Positions 53,895 through 61,556 of a stretch of DNA of 64,000 bases are shown in pieces. The translations under genes were made by a program, and so were the position numbers. Origin of the DNA: Vibrio pomeroyi (lineage in GTDB: Bacteria > Pseudomonadota > Gammaproteobacteria > Enterobacterales > Vibrionaceae); contig NZ_AP025507.1 in the NCBI RefSeq assembly GCF_024347595.1, forward strand, positions 124,001 through 188,000. Direction: 5' to 3'. The notes under the pieces were generated by a model. It was not told the DNA's origin, made no database searches, and saw only the letters and a program-made list of their open reading frames with translations. Position 1 is the first letter of the stretch. Each line of letters begins with the position of its first letter.

Positions 53895-54881
53895 TTAATG
53901 TTCCCCTAAGCCTTTCTTACCGAAGAATAAAAACTGAACCAAAGTACAAGACGCGATGAGTGCAAACAGAAGCCATGAAATCGCTGACGCTGTGCCCATT
54001 TCTAACCATTCCCAACCCACTTTGTAGAGGTACATAGAGATAGTTAAACCAGATTGACCCGTACCACCTGTGCCACGCGTTAGAACGAACGGTTCTTCAA
54101 ACATTTGCAGGTTACCGATGATGGTCATGGTGATTGCAAAGAAGATGAATGGACGAATCATTGGTAGTGAGATGTTCCAGAAGCGGCGGAAAGCGTTAGC
54201 ACCGTCCATACGAGCAGCTTCTAAAATGTCTTTAGGAATCGTCATTAAACCTGTGGTGTAAAGGACGATGTTAAAACCGGTGTATTTCCAGAAAACCATG
54301 ATCGCGATAGACGGCTTCACCATAGTGGCATCGTCTAACCAGCGGATTGGTTGAAAATCGTTAACCCAAGCAAATGCCCAACCAAACAGTGTGCTATCAG
54401 CCAGTGCCATCAGCGTTTGGTTAATGATTCCTGAGTTAGGAGAGTACATATTGAAGAAAATCAGTGACGCTGCGACCGTTGATGTGATGAACGGTAAAAA
54501 GTACGCCGATGTTAGCCAGTGACGCATACGGTCACCCATTGAAACCAACATGTAAGCCACTGGAATGGCAACTAAATGCTGAGCCACACCCGATGTGATT
54601 GCTAGCCACAATGTGTTCTTTAATGAACGCCATAGCCACGGGTCAGTCAAGGCAATGTGATAGTTCTCAAAACCAACGAACTGCATTGCGTCCATGCCCT
54701 GTACTGGGTTCCATTCGTGGAACGACAGGTAAACAGAGAACAACAGCGGGAAGATCCCAAATACAGAAAAAATGATCAGAAACGGCAGAAGAAATCCATA
54801 CGGTGTAAGCGCTTTCAAATTTAGACGAGAAAAAAAGCTTGGCTCCGAAGGTTCTATCGTTGTGCTCGCTGTATGATTCAT
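53895..54881 (-). CDS. sugar ABC transporter permease (MalF type)
   Basis: 328 aa with six or so hydrophobic helices. The EAA loop reads EAARMDGANAFRRFWNISLPMIRPFI, and FYLSFHEW-type segments place it in the CUT1 permease family. Only one base separates its stop from the next permease. A hairpin with a U-run sits between it and the binding-protein gene. Confidence 0.94.
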   Translation of the reverse strand: MNHTASTTIEPSEPSFFSRLNLKALTPYGFLLPFLIIFSVFGIFPLLFSVYLSFHEWNPVQGMDAMQFVGFENYHIALTDPWLWRSLKNTLWLAITSGVAQHLVAIPVAYMLVSMGDRMRHWLTSAYFLPFITSTVAASLIFFNMYSPNSGIINQTLMALADSTLFGWAFAWVNDFQPIRWLDDATMVKPSIAIMVFWKYTGFNIVLYTTGLMTIPKDILEAARMDGANAFRRFWNISLPMIRPFIFFAITMTIIGNLQMFEEPFVLTRGTGGTGQSGLTISMYLYKVGWEWLEMGTASAISWLLFALIASCTLVQFLFFGKKGLGEH

Positions 54882-54895
54882 AGTAACGACCTCTT

Positions 54896-54925
54896 AAAAA
54901 AGGAAGCGCGTTATCCACGCTTCCT
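54896..54925 (-). terminator. attenuator between binding-protein and permease genes
   Basis: On the minus strand AGGAAGCG, a 9-base loop and CGCTTCCT are followed directly by six U. It lies 24 bases after the binding-protein stop. Partial termination here would keep binding protein in excess over the membrane parts. Confidence 0.8.
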
Positions 54926-54948
54926 CACTTACTCAAAGTAATAACAAA

Positions 54949-56196
54949 TTAAAGATTACGCGTACGACGCTTGATTAGGCGCTCTGCCTCTTTAAGTGCT
55001 GTCTCGATGTCCTTGCCTTCATCAAGCACTTCCATCAATGCGTTCTCTAAGATAATAGAACGTGCAACGTGGTCGCCTTGAGCTGGAGATACTGGCTTGA
55101 TGTTCTGTGCCACTTCAGCAAACAGAAGACGCGCTTTCTGACCACCTAGGAATTCCATCTCTTCTTGGAACAACTCATCGTCATACGTGGTTACGTTCGC
55201 AGGGAAAGCGGCAATCGTTTCGAAGTGCTTAAGTTGAACGTCACGATCCGTCGTCATGTATTCAATCAACGCCCAAGCTTCATCTGGGTTGTCTGATTGA
55301 GTTGGAATAGATAGGAATGAACCACCCCAGCTGCCGTAGATGCCATCAGGTAGGTTTTCTACCGCCCATTTACCTTTGGTTTCAGGAGCGATCCAGTTGT
55401 TTAGGTGACCAAGTAGCCAAGCGCCAGAGAGTTGAGTTGCAAATGTGCCGTTGCGGAAGCCTTCGTACCATTCGTTAGACCAAGCCAAAATTCGGCCATC
55501 TAAGCCTTTGTCGCGAATCTCTTTTGCCACTTCAAAAGCGTGAACAAAACGCTCAGATGTCACAACAGGGTTGCCATCTTTATCAAAGTAAAGACCTTCA
55601 CCTTCAGGAACCGTGGTGAAGATGATCGCTTGTGCCACGTCGGCTGCTGAAGCGATAAGTTGTACATTTTGCTCTTTCAGTTTTTCACCCGCAGCGATGT
55701 ATGAATCCCAATCTTTAATTGCGTCTTCTACATTGATGCCCGCTTTTTCAAACACGTCGGTGCGGTAGTACATAACACCTGGACCAAGGTCGACAGGGAT
55801 GCCGTACATGTCGCCGTCAGCGCCTTTGCCTTGTGCCCATGCGTAAGGTGCGAATCGTTCTTCGTATTTATCGGCACCGTAGTTTTCAGACAAGTTAACT
55901 AGGCCGCCAGAGCCAACGAATGGACCGATTTTCTCTACGTCCACAACAATCACGTCACCCGCACCTGAGCCCGTTGCTAGGTTAGTGGTTAGTTTTGTGT
56001 GGTGGTCACCATGGTTGTTCATAAGGTAATCAACTTTGATCCCTGTTTCCTTTTCGAAATCAGGCAGTAATACCTTCAGGCTGCTATCGAAATCAGGGAA
56101 ACCGTCGAAACGAATCTCTTTGTCAGCCGCGTTTACCGCTGTTGTACCTAATCCTAAAGCAACCGCGCATGAAAGCGCCAAGGTCTTAAATTTCAT
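54949..56196 (-). CDS. sugar ABC transporter substrate-binding protein
   Basis: 415 aa. A signal peptide (MKFKTLALSCAVALGLGTTAVNA|ADKE) directs it to the periplasm. It has the extracellular-solute-binding family 1 layout (KVDYLMNNHGDHHTKLTTNLATGSGAGDVIVVD; LSGAWLLGHLNNWIAPETKGKW). It should bind a beta-linked gluco-oligosaccharide, as inferred from the neighbouring enzymes. It follows the LacI gene by 18 bases and is followed by an attenuator. Confidence 0.94.
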   Translation of the reverse strand: MKFKTLALSCAVALGLGTTAVNAADKEIRFDGFPDFDSSLKVLLPDFEKETGIKVDYLMNNHGDHHTKLTTNLATGSGAGDVIVVDVEKIGPFVGSGGLVNLSENYGADKYEERFAPYAWAQGKGADGDMYGIPVDLGPGVMYYRTDVFEKAGINVEDAIKDWDSYIAAGEKLKEQNVQLIASAADVAQAIIFTTVPEGEGLYFDKDGNPVVTSERFVHAFEVAKEIRDKGLDGRILAWSNEWYEGFRNGTFATQLSGAWLLGHLNNWIAPETKGKWAVENLPDGIYGSWGGSFLSIPTQSDNPDEAWALIEYMTTDRDVQLKHFETIAAFPANVTTYDDELFQEEMEFLGGQKARLLFAEVAQNIKPVSPAQGDHVARSIILENALMEVLDEGKDIETALKEAERLIKRRTRNL

Positions 56197-56214
56197 GTTC
56201 TATCCTTAATATTT

Positions 56215-57222
56215 TTATAGGGTAACGAGTAAATCCGATACCGAGTTTCTAGTGACCAACGTCGGCAGCAATTTAAAGTTCACGTCATGTTTGATTTTTT
56301 TTAGCTTTTGTAGAGTGAGCTGCACTGCTTCGATGCTCATCTCTTCAATGGGGAAATTAATGGTGGTCAAACTAGGGGTCAGATAACGCGCGAAGATGGT
56401 GTTATCGAAGCCGACAAGAGAAACGTCTCTCGGAACAGACAGTCCCTCTTTATGCAAAACTTCGAATGCGCCAAATGCCATGTGATCGTTTGAAGCAAAT
56501 ACCGCCGTAAAGTGGCATTTTCTGTTGATCAACTTCTTCATAGCGCTGATGCCAGTCTCTTCAGTAAATCCCGCCTCAGAGACTAAGGCTTCATCGTATG
56601 GCACACCGGCTTCTTCCAGTGCCTTGCGATAACCCTGCAAACGCCCCCTAGCGTCCGCTTTATCTAAAGGCCCGGTAATACACGCGATATCTGTATGTCC
56701 CTTTTGCAAAAGATATTGAGTAGCGAGTAGCCCCCCGACTTCGTTATCAATATCAATGCAACTCATCGCCATTTCTGGGATGAAGCGGTTAATCAAAACC
56801 ACAGGGGTCCCCTGTTCTTCCAATTCAATTAAATAGTCATCACTGAGCAGTTGAGTATGAAGAATCAAAGCATCGACACGACGCCCCAACAGAAACTCCA
56901 CAGACTCGCGCTGCCCTTGTTCGGTGTTCGAACCCGCTGTAACCACAGCGTGGTAACCGAAGCGGCGTAGGTTTTCCTCTATACAATGCAAGATGCCTGA
57001 ATAGAAAGATCCGCCCAGCTCTGGAACAACAACACCCACACTTCCGGTACGACTTGAAGCCAAAGCCTGAGCGATAGAGTTCGGGCGATAACCCAATTCT
57101 TTGATCGCTTTTTCAACCTTTAACTTCTTGTCATGACTCACTCTACTCGTGCCATTAATAACCCTAGACACCGTCGCTTGAGACACACCTGCATGTTCTG
57201 ATACGTGTTTAATTGTTGCCAC
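56215..57222 (-). CDS. LacI-family transcriptional repressor of the beta-glucoside operon
   Basis: 335 aa. The helix-turn-helix reads TIKHVSEHAGVSQATVSRVINGTSRVS, and a sugar-binding domain follows (VGVVVPELGGSFYSGILHCIEENLRRFGYHAVV; FASNDHMAFGAFEVLHKEGLSVPRDVSLVGFDN). It is the first gene of the operon. A palindromic operator (TGTAACCGCTTACA) lies 24 bases upstream of its start, so autoregulation is likely. Confidence 0.94.
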   Translation of the reverse strand: MATIKHVSEHAGVSQATVSRVINGTSRVSHDKKLKVEKAIKELGYRPNSIAQALASSRTGSVGVVVPELGGSFYSGILHCIEENLRRFGYHAVVTAGSNTEQGQRESVEFLLGRRVDALILHTQLLSDDYLIELEEQGTPVVLINRFIPEMAMSCIDIDNEVGGLLATQYLLQKGHTDIACITGPLDKADARGRLQGYRKALEEAGVPYDEALVSEAGFTEETGISAMKKLINRKCHFTAVFASNDHMAFGAFEVLHKEGLSVPRDVSLVGFDNTIFARYLTPSLTTINFPIEEMSIEAVQLTLQKLKKIKHDVNFKLLPTLVTRNSVSDLLVTL

Positions 57223-57246
57223 TCGAACCTCGATACTTCATTAGCT

Positions 57247-57260
57247 TGTAACCGCTTACA
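57247..57260. promoter_or_regulatory. LacI-family operator 1
   Basis: TGTAACCGCTTACA: a near-palindrome with the CG centre of GalR/LacI operators. It is 24 bases from the ATG of the LacI gene. Confidence 0.75.
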
Positions 57261-57292
57261 AAACGATTATTAAGAAATTACGTTTTAGTTGA

Positions 57293-57308
57293 AGTGAGTG
57301 TCATCACA
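57293..57308. promoter_or_regulatory. putative CRP site
   Basis: AGTGA-GTGTCA-TCACA matches the TGTGA-N6-TCACA consensus at 9 of 10 positions. It is 70-85 bases upstream of the operon's first codon. Catabolite control of a sugar operon would be expected. Confidence 0.65.
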
Positions 57309-57345
57309 CTAAACTTGGAGGTAAAAAGGCTGGATTTGGAAATCT

Positions 57346-57359
57346 TGAAAGCGCTTACA
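57346..57359. promoter_or_regulatory. LacI-family operator 2
   Basis: TGAAAGCGCTTACA shares the CGCTTACA half with operator 1, 99 bases away. The spacing would permit looping. Confidence 0.6.
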
Positions 57360-57373
57360 GATTCACTTCACGC

Positions 57374-57390
57374 CATGAAACTGTTTCATG
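57374..57390. promoter_or_regulatory. 17-base palindrome shared in part with the porin promoter
   Basis: CATGAAACTGTTTCATG is a perfect palindrome about a central T. Its GCCATGAAAC left arm (57372-57381) also occurs at 61289-61298 upstream of the porin. The binding protein is unknown. Confidence 0.5.
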
Positions 57391-57613
57391 AGATTCTTGC
57401 TCACCTTATCAAAATGGCGCTCGGTTACTTACTCCCAGAGTGCTAACAAGCATGCTTAAACTCCGTTATTCAAGAAGCACAGTTCGGAGATGAACCCGCA
57501 GCAGACGGTAATATACGGGGCGAAATTGACCCTATTATTTCAGTGGCTATGCAAAATTGTATGGGAACATTTCATAAGCACTTCGAATTCGCTTTTCAGA
57601 AACCGAAACCTAA

Positions 57614-57643
57614 AACAACAACGCCCAGCAAAGGCTGGGCGTG
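57614..57643 (-). terminator. terminator of the chemoreceptor gene
   Basis: ACGCCCAGC, AAAG loop, GCTGGGCGT. On the minus strand it is followed by TGTTGTTTT. Confidence 0.8.
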
Positions 57644-57676
57644 AAACTGTGGAAGGGTTTGGGTTTAGAGTCTCCT

Positions 57677-59695
57677 CTAAACCTTGTTTTCTGATTGCTC
57701 GGCGAGCTTAAACTCTTGAGTTAGTGAGAATTGCTGCTGCGACATGATTTCAAGCTGCTGCCCATGGGAGAACAGAACCTGAGATCGTTGAGAGTTATCT
57801 TCTGCCAAGGTGTGTATTTGGCTGATGTTTTGTGTAACTTGAGAGGCGACCACTTGATGTTCCGTGGTCGCGGTCGCGATTTGATGACTCCTCTGCTCGA
57901 CCTCATTGAGCAGATCAGAGACCGTCGATATTGAGTAATTCACTTCGCCCGTTTGCTCAACACATTGAACCATCCCCACCACACATTGATTGATTTGTTC
58001 CACCGCCAGTTTAGAACTAGTTTGCAACTGTTCAATCTTGTTGTGTATCTCTTGCGTCGAGGCATTGGTTTTGGCTGCTAACACGCGAACTTCATCGGCC
58101 ACCACGGAGAAACCGCGTCCTTGTTCTCCTGCTCGCGCCGCTTCAATGGCTGCATTCAATGCCAACAAATTTGTCTGTTCAGAGATCCCAGATATCACAT
58201 CCAAAATCGAGCCAATGCTGGCACTTTCGCTTTCAAGCTGGCCAATGGTCGCTGTTGATTCTGCCAACTTACGTTCTAAACTGCCCATCAACTCGACGCT
58301 TTTATCCATCGTCTTCTGGCCATCACTGGAACTGGACACCGCTTCGGTCACAAGCGTTAGCGTTTGATTCGCGGCTTGAGTTATTTCCGTCACCGAACAC
58401 TCGATCTGTTCCATGGCTGTTGCCACCATCACCGTCTGATTGGTTTGGTCTTGCATCGCCTCGCTCAATGAACGGCTCGTGCTTTGGTTCTCTAAAGACG
58501 CCTCTTTTAAGCGCGTCGACGATTGACGCATGTTCTCAATCATTTGAGTCAGGTGACTGATCACTAAATTGACCTTGTCGCTCACTGAACCGAACTCATT
58601 ATTGGCTTGATACTGCACCATCGCGCTCAAGTCTTTATTGGCAACTTGGTCTAGTGCACTTTGCAGCAGCTTGCTTGGTTTGCGAATCCCTTTGGCAATA
58701 TTCAACCCGATCAACAGAGCAATAAGTACGGAAGTAAGTGCAATAACGCCCTGCATCACAAGGGCTTGCTGTGAAGAGTTCATCGATTCGTGATACAAGC
58801 GCGTCGCTGTGTCTTCAGCGTACATTGAGAGCTCATCAAAGTGGCTTAACTGCTGATCAATTAGCTGTTCAATTTCCTGCTTTTGGCGGGAGATAGACTC
58901 ATCGAGTTTAACGGTTTCTTTATGGGTAGCGACTGAACCATTATCTGAAAACGCATGTGAAGAGAGCAGTGATAAAGACTGTTTACTGCGGCGCAGCAAA
59001 GATGAGTCTAGGTTATCTAAATCTGCTACCGCTTGTTCGAATCGCTCTTTTCGACTTTGCAGGCGACGCTCTACCCCACGAACCTCCGAAGATGTTTGCA
59101 GTGAAAACGCCTCGTTGGCTTCCGCCGCAATCAAACTCAATTGCACCAGTAAAGCCTCTATCGCCTTTTGTGTCTGTTCTGAATCTGCACTCGCGAGTTG
59201 ATTCACCAAGGTATTATTAAGCTGTCCTACCACAGATTGAAACTGCGCTTGTCCCATCGAACCGAGATCTTTGCTATCCAAATACTCAACGTAAAGTTCC
59301 AATACCCGCTCTATCTGATCGATAGTCGACATGCCGGTTTGAGTGATGTTGTTAAGCATGGCTTCCATTTGTGAACCAGCCTCACCCTTGCCTTCGAACC
59401 AGTTCAATTGCTGCTGATATTGTTCGATGTTGTTTAAGACGGTTTGTTTCAGTGGCTCGAGTTCATCAATATAATTGGCGGATAAGTAGGGAGTGGTGCC
59501 GCGATTAATGTCCAAGAATCGAATCGTCAGCGCAGAGGATTGAAGCATTAATGGGGTGGCTTGCTGGGTGATATTTTCGATTCGAGTCGTTATGTCTTTA
59601 TTGCTACTGATGCTTAACCATGCAGAACCCAGCATGATCACAATCAGTACGAAGAAACCTAAATATACTCGAGACACGATGGAAGAAAGTCTCAT
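57677..59695 (-). CDS. methyl-accepting chemotaxis protein
   Basis: 672 aa from the ATG at 59695 (AAGGAT upstream). Membrane helix 1 is at residues ~9-31. A helical periplasmic sensor domain follows (to ~305). The second helix is [31 protein letters not shown]-like segment leads to the signalling domain with the hairpin tip [28 protein letters not shown]. Between a sugar porin and a sugar operon, it may sense beta-glucosides, but its ligand is not shown by sequence. A terminator of the porin gene ends just 24 bases before its start. Confidence 0.93.
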   Translation of the reverse strand: MRLSSIVSRVYLGFFVLIVIMLGSAWLSISSNKDITTRIENITQQATPLMLQSSALTIRFLDINRGTTPYLSANYIDELEPLKQTVLNNIEQYQQQLNWFEGKGEAGSQMEAMLNNITQTGMSTIDQIERVLELYVEYLDSKDLGSMGQAQFQSVVGQLNNTLVNQLASADSEQTQKAIEALLVQLSLIAAEANEAFSLQTSSEVRGVERRLQSRKERFEQAVADLDNLDSSLLRRSKQSLSLLSSHAFSDNGSVATHKETVKLDESISRQKQEIEQLIDQQLSHFDELSMYAEDTATRLYHESMNSSQQALVMQGVIALTSVLIALLIGLNIAKGIRKPSKLLQSALDQVANKDLSAMVQYQANNEFGSVSDKVNLVISHLTQMIENMRQSSTRLKEASLENQSTSRSLSEAMQDQTNQTVMVATAMEQIECSVTEITQAANQTLTLVTEAVSSSSDGQKTMDKSVELMGSLERKLAESTATIGQLESESASIGSILDVISGISEQTNLLALNAAIEAARAGEQGRGFSVVADEVRVLAAKTNASTQEIHNKIEQLQTSSKLAVEQINQCVVGMVQCVEQTGEVNYSISTVSDLLNEVEQRSHQIATATTEHQVVASQVTQNISQIHTLAEDNSQRSQVLFSHGQQLEIMSQQQFSLTQEFKLAEQSENKV

Positions 59696-59718
59696 AGTGA
59701 ATCCTTGATCTAGTGGCG

Positions 59719-59744
59719 AAAAAAAGGGCACAAAGAATGTGCCC
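59719..59744 (-). terminator. strong terminator between porin and chemoreceptor genes
   Basis: On the minus strand GGGCACA, a 5-base loop, TGTGCCC and then seven U. It lies about 150 bases after the porin stop and 24 bases before the chemoreceptor ATG, so the chemoreceptor depends on read-through or a very close promoter. An imperfect hairpin also lies at 59841-59875. Confidence 0.88.
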
Positions 59745-59893
59745 AAGAATGGAGTTATATAACGTGCCCTAATCAATCTGCCTTTAGGGCTAAAATGGAC
59801 AGTATTACGTGCTCTTAACAAGCATGGATATTCGAAAGCACAGCTCCTTGAAAATATGCCGAATTCAAAGAGCTGAGCGTTCTATATCGGTGA

Positions 59894-61183
59894 TTACCAC
59901 CAAGCTTCAAACATTGCGCCGAACGACAATGTATCAACATTCGTTGTCTTCACTGTGTTGCCTTTAGTTTCTACATCACCCACAGTTGTGTAGAAGCGAA
60001 GCATTGGACGGCTCCAAGGTAAGCCACCTAGAGAAACGTTTTGAGACAGCGTGACTTTCCACGCGTTCTCTTCACCATCGTCATCGTAATCAACCATGCC
60101 GTAGCCAGCTTCTAACCATGTAGAGTGAACATCATTCCATTGATACTGTGGACGAACGATACCAGCGTATTCCGTGTTCTCACGGTCTAGATCAGAACCA
60201 GAGTTGTCTTTATACGACACTAAGTAATCGATGATGAATTGCTCAGATGCTGCGTAGCTACCTTCCAAACTTGCGTAGAAGGTTTGGTAATCACCTTTCA
60301 GCTCAAATACAGATGAGTCTGCACCGTCACCATACTTAACAACCAACTTGTTAGACTCACCCAAACCTAAGGTTGCACCTACTAGGTATGCCGTTTCATC
60401 GCTGACTTTTGGATCACCCGCTACGTCAGAGTCTGCTTCATCTGAAGCAAAACCATAGTTCGCATATAGGTCTAGTTGGCCGATACCCGCGTTAATTGAA
60501 TGAAGCTTAGAAGTAATTGCGTATCGACCGTTGTCGTTCACTAGGCCGCCTTTCACTTGGCCAACAAAGCCCATGTCTAGCTTGGCACCGCCAAAATCTA
60601 GGTTGTTAAAACCAGCGCCTTGACCATCGTGAGACATCCAGAAGTAATCGTTCAAACCTTGTTGCGGACGTTGATGGAAGTCACGACCAGCCCACATGTA
60701 CAGCTCAGGCTGGCTTTCAAATACATTGGTTACACCAGCGTACATTTTTTTCATGCTCAGGCCACCGTCGTCAGCCCACGAGTCAGCTTCCCAGTGGTCA
60801 GCCATGAATACGATGTCCCAGATAGCGCCGTTGTCAGCTTGGAAGAGCTTAGCTAACTGAACTTCACCACCGTTAGCTTCGTTACCCAAACGACCAACAG
60901 AACGGCCTGTTGTACCGATGTCTACGTAACGCTCATCACCACTTTTGTAGTGAGCGCCGTAACGAGCGTAACCAGAGAAGACGATGCCGTCTGGTACATT
61001 CGTTTCTGCCGTTAGAACCGCTTGTTGTTGATCATCAACATACTTGATGTCACCAACTTGAGATTCTAACTCTAAGATTCGTTGTTCTAGAGCAGCAAGA
61101 TCCGTTTCTGCAGCAAAAGAAGAGAGTGAAGCAAGCGAAGCCGCCACTGCGACCGTTATTGGCAAAAGCTTAAATTTTTGCAT
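59894..61183 (-). CDS. LamB-family carbohydrate porin
   Basis: 429 aa with a signal peptide (cleavage near FAA|ETD). A short coiled-coil N-terminal segment (LAALEQRILELESQVGD) precedes the barrel, as in ScrY/BglH-like porins. LamB features include GYARYGAHY, RLGNEANGGEVQLAKLF, MWAGRDFHQRPQQGLNDYFWMSHDGQGAGFNNLDFGGAKLD and a terminal W. It is an outer-membrane channel for oligosaccharides. Its upstream region carries LacI-type operator candidates, linking it to the importer operon. Confidence 0.92.
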   Translation of the reverse strand: MQKFKLLPITVAVAASLASLSSFAAETDLAALEQRILELESQVGDIKYVDDQQQAVLTAETNVPDGIVFSGYARYGAHYKSGDERYVDIGTTGRSVGRLGNEANGGEVQLAKLFQADNGAIWDIVFMADHWEADSWADDGGLSMKKMYAGVTNVFESQPELYMWAGRDFHQRPQQGLNDYFWMSHDGQGAGFNNLDFGGAKLDMGFVGQVKGGLVNDNGRYAITSKLHSINAGIGQLDLYANYGFASDEADSDVAGDPKVSDETAYLVGATLGLGESNKLVVKYGDGADSSVFELKGDYQTFYASLEGSYAASEQFIIDYLVSYKDNSGSDLDRENTEYAGIVRPQYQWNDVHSTWLEAGYGMVDYDDDGEENAWKVTLSQNVSLGGLPWSRPMLRFYTTVGDVETKGNTVKTTNVDTLSFGAMFEAWW

Positions 61184-61237
61184 TGTAATTCCCTATTATT
61201 TTTTTGAGTTTTCATCGAACAGGGAAATATTAAGCAA

Positions 61238-61251
61238 TGAAAGCGTTGAAA
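61238..61251. promoter_or_regulatory. operator-like half-palindrome
   Basis: TGAAAGCGTTGAAA keeps the TGAAAGCG half of the other sites; the right half is degenerate. Confidence 0.4.
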
Positions 61252-61288
61252 AGTTAGCCGCTGTTCACATTGATAAATTAGCTTGAGA

Positions 61289-61316
61289 GCCATGAAACTT
61301 TTAGAAAATTCATGGC
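61289..61316. repeat. inverted repeat GCCATGAA/TTCATGGC
   Basis: GCCATGAA (61289-61296) and TTCATGGC (61309-61316) are perfect 8-base arms. The left part GCCATGAAAC also occurs at 57372-57381. Confidence 0.5.
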
Positions 61317-61373
61317 CAAAAGTATTAATTAAAGATCAGTAATTTAGATTGAATAATGCGTAAAATATCAGCT

Positions 61374-61387
61374 TGAAATCGCTTTCA
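61374..61387. promoter_or_regulatory. LacI-family operator upstream of the porin
   Basis: TGAAATCGCTTTCA is a near-perfect palindrome with a central CG (TGAAA-N4-TTTCA). It is the best LacI-type site in the porin region. Confidence 0.6.
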
Positions 61388-61477
61388 TTTCATCAATAAT
61401 GGCGGGGTCTATCACGGAAAAGTGTGTATGAAAATGAAGGAAATATGGTGCAGTTTTGATTGATTTTCACATATATG

Positions 61478-61515
61478 AAAAGCCTCAAAATCTAAGGTCG
61501 ATTTTGAGGCTTTTT
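61478..61515 (-). terminator. terminator of the prolyl oligopeptidase gene
   Basis: AAAAGCCTCAAAAT, a 9-base loop, ATTTTGAGGCTTTT: a perfect 14-base stem with a U-run in both orientations. Confidence 0.88.
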
Positions 61516-61556
61516 GGTCTGAGTCAAACACCCAATTATCTAGAATCAAGTATTAT

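Larger units (their letters stand above)
57223..57676. promoter_or_regulatory. regulatory region upstream of the beta-glucoside operon
   Basis: A 454-bp region with no credible gene. It holds a LacI-type operator, a CRP-like site, a second operator-like palindrome, a 17-base palindrome and, at its right end, the chemoreceptor terminator. The individual sites are listed separately. Confidence 0.75.
61184..61556. promoter_or_regulatory. regulatory region upstream of the porin
   Basis: A 373-bp non-coding stretch. It holds two LacI-type operator candidates, an inverted repeat and, at its right end, the terminator of the prolyl oligopeptidase gene. Confidence 0.65.

Noticed and set aside
57490..57711. 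73-residue reading frame on the plus strand upstream of the beta-glucoside operon
   Set aside because: It runs through the chemoreceptor terminator and into the chemoreceptor's 3' end, and its protein has no recognisable features.
57696..59821. Chemoreceptor start at 59821 instead of 59695
   Set aside because: The 42 extra residues would be translated through the porin terminator hairpin, and the first membrane helix begins soon after the 59695 start.
61455..61475. CRP-like sequence TTTTGATTGATTTTCACATA upstream of the porin
   Set aside because: The right half (TCACA) is present, but with the required 6-base spacer the left half is TTGAT, which does not match.
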